Source: Rhabdornis inornatus (taxonomy: Eukaryota; Chordata; Aves; Passeriformes; Rhabdornithidae). From it: 64,000 nucleotides of DNA. The DNA lies in the NCBI GenBank assembly GCA_013397075.1, contig VWZS01003656.1, positions 1,753,817 through 1,817,816 on the forward strand, in the 5' to 3' direction. Positions 39,060-49,300 of the stretch are shown piece after piece (the stretch's first letter is position 1; every line of letters begins with the position of its first letter). A program made the translations under genes and the position numbers. The notes under the pieces are model-generated. The model saw only the letters and a program-made list of their open reading frames with translations, searched no databases and had not been told where the DNA came from.

Positions 39060-39340
39060 AAATTTTGGTTTTAACAGCATTTTGTGACACAGGTTGGCTC
39101 CTCCGCTGCAGCCCCAACTGCTGAGAAATCAATCATTACCAGCAGTTAGCTGTTTGATGGTTAACAGCCTGAACCAAAGCCAAACTGGTTGTTAATTGGG
39201 CTAACAACTGATTTCAAGGGGTTGTTTTGCAGGACCCAACACTCCCAGCAATTGACTTGGAGTTGTAACTAGCAGCCAGGCGGCAATTAACAGAGTCCAG
39301 GGAAATTCGCAGGCCATTACCAAAGGGCTGGCTCCCAGCT
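39060..39340. promoter_or_regulatory. Candidate enhancer: clustered MYB-type and homeodomain sites
   Basis: Within about 180 bases there are four AACTG/CAGTT MYB-type cores (39115-39120, 39143-39148, 39183-39187, 39205-39210). The same interval has TAATTG (39193-39198), CAATTG (39249-39254), CAATTA (39284-39289) and AATCATTA near 39131. The block is unique sequence in a gene desert next to FGF8. The enhancer function is inferred only. Confidence 0.35.
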
Positions 39341-41469
39341 GGGCTTCTGCTTCTCACGGGGAGATAGGGAGCACAGCCACAGCCCAGGGCCTGAGCAGGC
39401 ACAGCCAGCACTCAAGGTCCCATTTCACATCTTGATAGTCAAAATTATATGGATGTACAGCCTAGGTCTCATCCTGCGCTTTAGCAGGCTCTCATGGTTT
39501 GTTTTTCTGAATGTTGTTATTGGAGTATTCCTAATGTTTGCTATGAACTTCCACAGGGACACCTTCCAGCTCTCCTTCAAATCCCTTCTCAGGACTTTGT
39601 TTTGCTGTGGTAGCGACTAGACCTGTGCTTATGGCTATCTTGACAGCTTATGGCACCTGCTACAGTTGACCATAGGAAACATGATGTCTTTGGGACAAGG
39701 GCTGCTGCTTACTCTCTAGGAGCAGCTCATAAAAGAGGAGGTTTCAGCCACCAAGATGTACTACTACAGCAGAAAGAGTTTGCAAAACAATCACAGAAAG
39801 AGAATGAGGCTGAGATTTTTTTTTCCTTCTCCTCCTGCTATAAATCTTTGAGAGAAAAAAAATTCGAAAACACTACTGGCCATATTGGCAGGAGAAGCCA
39901 GCCCAGGAAGCAAGGACCCTTCACAGTGCCATGGTCATGGTTGAAAGAGATTATTCCATGGCTGAACAGAGGGCTTAGATAGGAGCAGTGGCACAGATCA
40001 GGCATTCACCAAACTGGGAAGGCTCTGACAGCACTCAGCATCCTATTTCCAGTCCACAACAACCAACAGCACAACCTTAGCAAAGTGATAATACCTGAAC
40101 ATGGCTGGAGTGGCTTTTCCCAACGCAGCCAAACCTCTGATCTAGGACTATGCAGCCACAGATTTTATCTTGGACACCACACAGCCTGGAAGGACATTCC
40201 AGTGTTACAGCTACTATGAACATAGGAGAGATGCTGTAAGTCACACAAAGTCCAAGAACATCCCCTCTGCTCCCAGAACAGCAAATCTGAAGTGCATTTC
40301 ATTGCACAATACCTGGGCCATTGGGCAATCTGGAGTAAGAGCCACAACCTTCAGCTGATCCACGCACGAGCCATCTCTTATCCTGCAGCTGATGTGGTGC
40401 AGGCACAGTAGGGGACAAGAAGTATTGCTGGAGCCTGGCACCAATTTCATGTCGACTTTGACCCTGCAAAGGCCTCAGGTTCCCATTCCCAGTCCCAAAT
40501 GTCCCTCCAACATCTCCCAAGAGCTCCTCTGGTGCACCAAGCCACAGGGGCCATGTCTCCCTGGGCCCATGGCTTGTCAACACCAGAGGTCACAGCACAT
40601 CCTTGTCCAGGAGGAAGGCAAACAACAAATTTAGCCATCAGAGGTCTTCTGCAAGAAAGCCACAATAACTGTTAGGGCTGTCCCGTTCCTAAGGGAGAAC
40701 TGATAGTGCTGTAGGCAGGCTGGGGAGGGGGCAGAAGCACTGCAAATGGGAAGCAGAGTGGTAATGAGGAGCATATGTGTAGGTGCTTGGAGCATCCCAG
40801 GTGTTACAGAAGTGCTAAGTGTTACTACTATGTTATTTCACTGGCTGTGAAAACCAACTGTACTCCACATCCCCTCTCTCTGCACCTTCTCCAGGGTCTG
40901 GACCCGAGACTCCCCATCAGACTCAGGAAAACAGGAACCAGCCTGGAGGTGCCTTTGACTGCACCCTGTGGTCAGACAAGCTGTGTGGAAAGGAGAGCAG
41001 AGAAGCAGAGAGGGACCAAGGCTCAAAAAGAGGATGCGGCCAAGAAGATTTTGTGCCCTGTCAGAGTATGCTGCTGTCCCTCAGCACACGTTGAATGCTG
41101 TTGCAGCACAGAAGGATGTTTCCATATGTGAGACTCATTTTGTGGCCACCCTGCCCAAAGTAATCTGTCTCATGGCTCCTTCCCTTGTGACGGCACTGAG
41201 CTCATTTCTGCTCCACCTTGTGTCTCCCTCTGGGATGGTTCCACAGCCAGGGCTTGCTGGTATGGAGGAGGGCATGGAGCTGTGCTGAGCCCTCCTCACT
41301 GGCAGGATACAGCCCACCAACAAGCCAGTTTGGTTTGGAGTGGCCAAAATATGAGATCCCCCACTGAGTCCCTGAGCATCCCTGTCTCTGGCTATAAATC
41401 CCTTCCAAGGAGGAGTCTTTAGAGAGGGAGGCTGAGATGATCCACAAGCTGCAGCCACCCCCTGCCCCC
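39341..41469. other. Intergenic, nothing recognised
   Basis: No gene, RNA gene or transposon was recognised. GC-moderate open frames near 40.3-41.5 kb overlap each other on both strands and have no domain match. Confidence 0.5.
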
Positions 41470-41760
41470 TCCCCGAGAGGAATTGCTCTCACACAAATGA
41501 AATGTGTGTAATTAATGGGCAGGGGGCTGGACAGGTCTGAGATGAAAGCGTTTCCTGGACTTGTCCCTCATTTGCATGGTATCAGAAGCTGTTCAGAAGG
41601 TGTGACTTTTCCCACAGAGAGCCCTTAGTTCGGTGGCACAATAAAGCCAGAACTTCTTACCCAGAATTAATTAAAGGAGGGGGAGGGGGATGGCAGGGAA
41701 ATGTTTGAAAGCTGAGCCTGATGCAATAAACAAACAGCCCAATCGTCCTTCCCAAGCTAG
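41470..41760. promoter_or_regulatory. Candidate enhancer about 4.3 kb 3' of the FGF8 stop codon
   Basis: The block contains TAATTAAT (41509-41516), a POU octamer ATTTGCAT (41570-41577), CAATAAA twice (41639-41645 and 41724-41730; HOX13/CDX-type), AATTAATTAA (41665-41674) and a forkhead-like ATAAACAAACA (from 41727). It is flanked by a GGGGGAGGGGGATGG run. The sequence is unique and motif-dense, which suggests a conserved FGF8 3' enhancer. Conservation was not tested. Confidence 0.4.
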
Positions 41761-41993
41761 AGCCTGCCTAAGGGAGCCACAGCATCCTACAGCCCACCTA
41801 GCTCAGTGGGCACCCATATCCAAGCAGAACTTGTAGAAAAGTTGTAAACTGAGAGAAGGGGTGGGAGCAGAGACAGCATGTGCCAAAAGGTTTGGGATTT
41901 GGTTGATAAGGGCCTGGTGCAGCCCCTGCTCAGACATGCCCCTTTTCTTGACACTTCAATTTATTACTGCTTGTCTACTCTATTTCTCTACCA

Positions 41994-42158
41994 CAGAATC
42001 CCAGAATGGTTTGGATTGGAAGGGACTTTAAATCATCTAGTTCCAAATGCTCTGCCATGGACAGGGATATCTTCCACTAGGTCAGATTGCTCAAAGCTCC
42101 ATCCAACCTGGCCTTGAACATTGCCAGGGATGGAGCACCCACAGCTTCTCTGGGCAAC
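41994..42158 (-). mobile_element. CR1 LINE 3' terminal fragment
   Basis: The plus strand reads CACAGAATCCCAGAATGGTT, then GGATTGGAAGGGAC, CTCTGCCATGGACAGGGATA, CATCCAACCTGGCCTTGAAC and CCACAGCTTCTCTGGGCAAC. This is a close reverse complement of the avian CR1 3' end, so the sense strand is minus. It is only about 165 bases long and is less diverged than the copy at 18.7 kb. Confidence 0.93.
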
Positions 42159-44040
42159 CACAACAGCATTTAATCTGAAAGCAGCTCTTTCTCCTGCCTG
42201 TTGTTGTCCTGATGTGTTCACCCCACATTTACTTCTTACCCTGTGTTAGCTGGCTGGACCAGCTGGGCTTCCTCATGATCTGGCAGGGCAGAGTCTCCCG
42301 AAGGTTGCTCAGCTCCAGCCTTGTCACTGTGTCTGGATGGCACTGCCGGGTGAAGCCCTGTCCGGGTATGGACACACACACACACACCTACCACTGCTTG
42401 GAGCTCAGGATGGGGCCACCATCCCTGCTCCAACAGCCAAAGCAGCAAGGCTCCTCTGCTGCTCCATCTGCCACCTCCCTCCAGCCAGCTGGTGGCAGTG
42501 AGAAGGCTGCAGGGTGGCACTGAGAATGGTGGCATTAGGAACAGGCACATGCCCACCACAAGGACTTTGCCAGCTCAAAGCAGGGGTTTCTGCCCAAAAC
42601 ACCCACACTAACAGCATGAGTTAACAAAAGCAAATGCCCATCCCCCAAAGGCCCCATCCCCAGCCCTGTGCTGCATCCAGCCCCATCTCAGCACCCTGCA
42701 GTCCCCAGGGCCTTTGGTTGCCTGTGGTTCTCAAACTTGGTTCACACACCTGCTGATGAAGGAAAAAATAAAAGTCCCAGATTCCTGGGTTGATGATTGA
42801 CGCTATGCATTTAAATAGCAGCCAGGGTTCCTGTAACTGTGGAGGAACAGCAGGTATCACTAGGGACTGTTCCCACCTTCCTGCATGGGTGGTGGAAGCC
42901 ACCAGCCCAGGGGATCATGTGCACAGCACCCTGCAGGACCCAGGAAGAGCATGAGCTCCTCCAGATGTACCAAGGACTAAGTGGAATCAATGCAGAGACA
43001 GGATATGAGGAACCATTAATTAATTCACCTACTCATTAACTTACTAGAATTGGGCTATTTAATCTCCCAAGCAATGGTGAAACCACCTTTGTTGACTAGG
43101 AGCTAAAAAGTTAGACAAATTCAAACAACAAACAAAGTCTCAAGCTGTAGTGCTCCATGGCCACCCAGAAGTCCTCTAAGGAAAAGTGGCTGACTAACCA
43201 TGGACCAAGTGAGCTGGGGATCCCTTCCCAGAGGCCAGGCCTGGGTACCTTTCACTGTAGCAGAGCAGACAGCAGGATTTGGGGGTAGTGTGGTACAGAG
43301 CTGTGCGGGGACACAGGAGTGTCCATACCCACCTCAAACCCCAGGGTGCTGACTGCTCAATGCTCCAGCTCTTGGCTGCATCCCAGGGTGGCAGGGATGG
43401 GGGAACAGCCTTACTGGAGCCCGAGCACCCGCACCGTGCCCTTCGCTACCACAGCTGGGGCATTTGTAACGTGACAGGAGCCAGTCCTGTGCCTCTGCTA
43501 CCTGGAGCAGGCACCTGGCACCAATTCACTCATGTTCACAAAGCCATTAGGAAAAGCAGTTAGACAAATTAAAGGAAGAAAAGCAACCATTAAGGACTAT
43601 CAAACACCATCTCTGCCTGGGGAAAGGCCAGGAGCAATTCACTTTTAATTCCTGTCTGTAAACCACAACAAAGTCTCGCCCCCGCTGTCATCCTCAGACT
43701 TCTGCAGACTGACTTCCTCAGACCTCTGTTCCAGGTCCTTCCTGGAACAGTCAGACAAAAGCCATCCTTGCTGTCCTGTGGCTCAAGCAACATCCCTGAT
43801 CACCCTGATTAAGCAGCGATGCTCAGGTGCAGAGCACAGCCAAGTGTTCAGCTCCTTCTTTTCCCTCCTTGAAATTATTGAGGACTACTGCCAGCTCAGC
43901 CCAGGCTGCTTGTCAGCCAGGGGAAGTCTCAGCATGAGCACTAAGTGATGTCACAGGCACCCCATGAGCACTGCAATAAACCCAGAGCTGGCATCAGCAA
44001 TGGTGGGACTCACCTTGCAGGGCTGCAACCCTGACACAGT
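42159..44040. other. Intergenic, with homeodomain-site patch at 43.0 kb
   Basis: No gene was recognised. A short CA run lies at 42371-42385. Bases 43005-43040 contain CCATTAATTAATTCACC followed shortly by CTCATTAAC, a compact homeodomain cluster. Bases 43540-43600 contain CATTAGG, CAAATTAAAG and CCATTAAGG. Both are weak enhancer candidates. Confidence 0.4.
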
Positions 44041-44057
44041 TTAACATATTTCACAGT

Positions 44058-46069
44058 TTTATTCTTGCATGCTTCCATACCTTAGAACCACTCCATACCT
44101 CAATCCCTGATCAGCTCCTGTAAGCAAGACCCCTGCAGCAGGGTTGAGTATTCCCTGAAGGAGGGGAATGCAACAGCCCATTTTGCACAGCCCCCAAGGT
44201 CTTCTGGGCAAGAAAGGAGCAAATACCAGCTTTCTCTTGGAAGTTTCATCCCGTCCTTGAAAGCAGTGGTCAATGCTCCATTGCACTATGTCCCCATTCA
44301 ACCCGCAGTGAGCCTTGCTCCCACATGTCAAGAAGGTGGCATCTACACATTAAACCTGGAATTTGCTGAAAGGAAAACCCTGATTTCCACAAAACTCATC
44401 TGGGTCCAAAATACTGAGGCAGTCTCCCACTTTCCATAGCTGTTCCCTTAGGAAGGAAATTGCACCAACCTGCAGACTCATCCTGCACTTCACTGCCATT
44501 CTCTTTCATCCTCGTCAAATATGTCTGTCCAGCCCCAACCCCTCCCTAGAAAGCATCAGGCTCAGTTAGACTAATACAAACTTTTAATGCACATATTAAA
44601 TAAATATTTCAACCATTTCATATTCAATTTGTACACAACTGAAACAAAACAAAAATCCTCAAGGAAACAGGAAAAACCTCAAACAATCAAAAAAGATTGG
44701 ATGAAAAGTCACCCCTGGTTCTGGCTCCTATCCAGTGTCTTTGTTTGCCCTCCCCATGAAGAATAATTGGTTTAACCCTTTGGAGAGAGTCACAGTCCCA
44801 GGGCAGCATGTGCAGAGCAGGGCTGGTTGAGGATGCTCACTCAAGAGATTTAATGTTTCCTTTGGGTTTTTTTTTTTTTCTTCTAAATATAAAATTTGGC
44901 TTCTGTCAACACAAATTTTGAAAGAAACCCTTTCCTTTCCTAGGGGAGCAAGGGCAGCAGTATTTCTTATCAAAGAAGAAACCTGGAAGAGACGGTTGGC
45001 AATGGAAGCACCAACTATTATGACAAGATACTGAATATCACAACAAAACAGCCTGAAATGGCTCCACAATAATTTGTAAATTTTGTTTAATTTTATGGAT
45101 GAAAACTTGCACCTCATTAAAAAATATAGACAGGAAAAAAATCAATTTTTGGTGAGAAGTTCACATTTTCCACATGGGGAAAAAAATAATACCGGTTATC
45201 AGCCCACTCCACAGCAGCTGTACCTTAGTACTTTAAAACAAACCAAATGCCAAAGATGCTCCCGTGGGTAAGAGGTACCAAGTCAGTTCAGGACTTTCTC
45301 TGGGGAATCCATCACCCCTGTCCCCTCCTGAGAAAAAAAGTAAGTTGAGAGTTGTGAAGCCAGCAGCATTCTCAGAAGGATGCAACTTCCAGCAACCCTT
45401 TGCTCAGCCAAAGAAGTAGACATATCTGAGGAAAGAAAGCTTCCAGTGGTCCTCACCCCAGGCGTCACAGTCAGCCCCCATTGGCAGTGTCCCCACATCA
45501 CCCAGGCTGCAAAAACCACCTAGGAGGCCTCCAACCACCTCCAAAACAAATCCCCTCCTCTTAGCTGTTTTCCAGCCTCTCCATCTTCTCCAGCAAGCAT
45601 AGCATTAGTTCAGTTCATTTAAGTAGCACACTGCTTCCAGATTTGGATTTCCATGGTTTTTTTGCTTGTTTGTTTTAAACATGATTTTTTTAAACTCCTT
45701 TCCTCCTAGAGCTACAAAAAAAAAAAATTACAAAATAAAGCACAACCCCAAACAGACTAGAACATTTCTAAGTGAAGGGTCTTCTCCCTTCACCGGTCTT
45801 TGAATGTCTCATTACTTTTAAAGCTGGAGTACAAAAATAGAGCCTCTCTCATTTTTTTCCTCTTTTTTTTTTCTTTTTTTTTGTAAAAACCAAACACCCC
45901 CCCAAAAGTACCAACAACTAGAGCAGGTAATTTTTTTTATCCGCCCCCCTCCCTTTTTTTTTTTTGTTTTGTTTAATGCCCATATGGGAAATTCTCTACA
46001 TATAGTCCACCAAGCTCAGAGGAGCATCCTCCAGGAGAGATGCAGGCAGAGGGGGCAGGGGCAGGCACA
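44058..46069 (-). other. FGF8: FGF8 3' flank / probable 3' untranslated region
   Basis: This is sequence downstream of the FGF8 stop codon. Candidate polyadenylation hexamers on the minus strand are ATTAAA (45972-45977 and 44583-44588) and the first canonical AATAAA (44058-44063). A UAUUUAUUUA-type AU-rich element lies at 44597-44606. The region 45840-45970 is rich in homopolymers. I cannot tell which site ends the mRNA. Confidence 0.35.
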
Positions 46070-46351
46070 TCAAGGGCCCGCTCTGGAGTTTCTAGTCCTT
46101 TTACTCCTGCGGTTGAAGGGGTAGTTGAGGAACTCAAAGCGTCTGTGTGGCTCGGTGGTCTGGTGACCCTTGGGAAGCCTCTTCATGAAATGCACCTCGC
46201 GCTGGTGCTGCCGGGTCTTGGAGCCCTTGCGCGGGCGGCCCTTGCGGGTGAAGGCCATGTACCAGCCCTCGTACTTGGCGTTCTGCAGCGCCGTGTAGTT
46301 GTTCTCCAGCACGATCTCCGTGAACACACAGTCCTTGCCTTTGCCGTTGCT
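46070..46351 (-). CDS. FGF8: FGF8 exon 3 (FGF core end, basic tail, stop)
   Basis: This exon has 282 bases including the stop. The acceptor CTTCTCAG (CAG at 46352-46354) precedes AGC AAC GGC. It encodes SNGKGKDCVFTEIVLENNYT, continuing through EGWYMAFTRKGRPRKGSK and HFMKRLPKGHQTTEPHRRFE, and ends SKRTRNSRAGP. It carries Cys127, one glycosylation sequon and heparin-binding basic residues. Confidence 0.97.
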   Translation of the reverse strand, partial: SNGKGKDCVFTEIVLENNYTALQNAKYEGWYMAFTRKGRPRKGSKTRQHQREVHFMKRLPKGHQTTEPHRRFEFLNYPFNRRSKRTRNSRAGP

Positions 46352-49300
46352 CTGAGAAGGGGACAAGAGCACAGATTTAAGCAACAGGCGCTTGCTCAGA
46401 GGGCTGCTTCTCACTGCCCCACACTGGGATGACTGCTGTGGCAGCAGGGTTTCAGAGCTTGTGGGCAACCAAAGGCTCATTTCTCCCACTAGTCAGAATT
46501 GCCCAAAATCTGCTTTTCCTTAACAAGCTGCAGGGAGCAGGCATTGTGACACAAACGCCACTCATTGCGGCTTATGTACCAGTGCAGTGGTCCCAGCCTC
46601 AATTTCCACCACTTTTGCCTCCATCTATGCCTGGATTTAATCATGATCAAACTCTCCATCTCAATTTACCCACCCATCCTGTCCCCCCGGGGGCTTTTAA
46701 TATAGGAGGGGCATCAAGGAGCATTGAGTGGCAGGAGAAGCGACACAAGGTCAGTGGTGATGGTGCCCACAGATGCAAGCGGTGGAGGGAACATGGGGTA
46801 GCCAGGAACTGAGCTCCCCCATCATGGGCAGTGGCAGGACTAGAGAGCGACCCACATCGGGGAGCCCCCAGGAAGCAGATGACATGGAAAATCCTTGCAG
46901 ATAATCACTGTTCTGGAGGGATTTTGCATGTCCAGCCCCCCTGCCACAGGAAGGGGCATCAAGGCACAGAAGCTGCATGACAAACCAGTGGGTGGTGGGG
47001 TCTGTCCTTGGGGCCAGCCCCATGGAGCATCTTAACATTCCTGGCACTTGTACCATGTAATCGTGGAGAATAGACCAGCAATCCGCCTATTTGTTCAGAG
47101 AGATAGAAGGAATGTGCCCCACACAGCACCCGCCCACCTCTCTTGCTCCCCCTCAGGCTGCAGCATGTCTTGTCCCCCTGCCCCTAAAAGGCAGGGCCCT
47201 TCGCCTGGCAGTCCCCACTCCGTGTCCCAGCAGTTCCCTGCCTTGCCCGTACCCTTGCACCCTACCTTGCCAATCAGCTTCCCCTTCTTGTTCATGCAGA
47301 TGTAGAAACCTGTGGCTGCCCCCTTGATGCGCACGCGGCTCCCAAAGGTGTCTGTCTCCACGATGAGCTTGGCTGGGGAGAGAGGCAGGGGGGTCAGAGG
47401 GGGTGTGGGATAGGGCTGGAACAGGTATGGAGAGCCCAACAACGCACCCTGACGCTGGGCACTGCAGGCACATGATCTTTGGCAATTGGGCCAGAGAGAG
47501 CCCTAAAATCAGCACATGAGGTTAAGATACAGCCTGTTCCTCCCCTCTTAACTTGCCCCTATGTGCCTGCATGACCTTGGACATGTCCCTTTGCCACCTT
47601 AAGCTGTGCTGGATGGGGAGTAGCTCTGTTTTACCCAGCTCCACGGGGCTCAGTGGTTCAGGTGCCACAGAGGTGTCCCAGATAGAGGCAGGGCAGTGAG
47701 CAGGGCACACGCTGGCTGGCAGAGAACAAGGCAGCTGCCCTGCAAACCGAGGCAAGTCTGGGTGTGCCTGTGGGCAAGAACCAGACAGGCACCTTCTGGA
47801 AGTGCACAGTGTGCTGCCAGCTGTCCCCAGCCCAGGGGACACTGCTCCATGTTCCTCTGCCAGACCAGGGCTGCAGGAGGAGCAGTGACTTTGCAGCTGG
47901 CAGGGAAGGCGTGAAGGGTACAGCCACCCTTTTAATGCCTTTCACCTTTGCATGAGTCGAGAGGGCGTATTGATTTGGTCTCAGTTTTTTAATGGAGGCA
48001 TCGATCGACTTCCGAAGGAGCTATGCAAATCGCTGGGTCGATGGGCTGCCTATAAATAGACCTGTCACCTTCCCTCCCTGCCTTCACCCTGGGAACCCAA
48101 GCCCCAAAGCCCATGCATCCCCAGGGAAAGGGGAGGATGGGGACAGGACATCCTTCTTCCGGGTCCTGCAGCTGCTGTCCCCTGAGCAAGCCCTGATGGG
48201 GATGGTGGCTACCTGTTAGCACCTCAAAAGGTTTATTCTCTGCCAAGCACCAAAGAACTCCCCACAGCACTGAAAAGCCAGTTGTGACTGTCCCATCACC
48301 TCTTGTCCAGCATCAGCCCATAGTACGATAAATGCTATCCAACAAGGCAATTAGAGGACAGGCCACAGAGGTTCCAAGCCTACACTCTTATTATGGGTTT
48401 AAGTCCATTGATGCCTTATCCTCTCTGATCCCTGCACAAGGGTTTTTCAGTTTCTCAGGACTACAGTTCACTGCAGCTTGCACATCTCTAACCCAGAATG
48501 CTCAGCCTCCAGCAAGCCCCAGTGGGGACAGTGATGTGGCTCTGGAGTGGGAGGCTCTGCAGGAGGATGCTTCGAACGGCAGAAGGAGGCTGTAGGTGCA
48601 CACACAAATTAAAGTGCTCCTAAATCACACTCTGGGCTAGGAGCAAATGGCCTTTCTGTCTCTGCAGTGCCTCAGCCTTGCATCCCTCTTGTGATGGGTG
48701 CTGCTGAGGTCAATAACACCAAGGGTAGGGACAGCAAGCAGGCAGTGCTGGCAGCCGCTGAGTTGACCAATGAAAAGGTTATCCCCAAATTTGCTGGGGC
48801 CAACTGATTTGGTGCTGTTAGGCAGTCCAAGCTTGATGTGCATGCAGGCACCCCTTCCCTGCACTCCCTCCTGTTAATACCACCCTGCAGCATCTCTTGT
48901 CCCCAGGCTACCATGCACTTACATTCCCCCTACTCCTAGGCAGGCACAGATTGAACTCCGAGACAAGAAATTTGGGAAGAGCAAACTCCAGGCCGTGCTG
49001 ATCAATGCATAGAGCCTGACAAGCACCTAACATCCCCAAAACCACCCACGGGAGAGATGGCACTCTGCAAACAAAGCATTGAGACAGTGACCCCCTATTT
49101 ATCTATATTGGGGAAAGGGGTGGAATTGATCTTGGAGGCAGTAAAAGGTTTGAGGAGAATTGATTTTTCTCTGAGAGACAGAAAGAGCTGGGAGGGAGGG
49201 AGGGAGGGATGAAAAGGGAAAGAGGGAGGGAGTGGGGAGGCCTTGGCCCCAGCAAGCACAAAACCCTGCTTTAAAGATGCATATTGCTTCTCTTTTGGAC

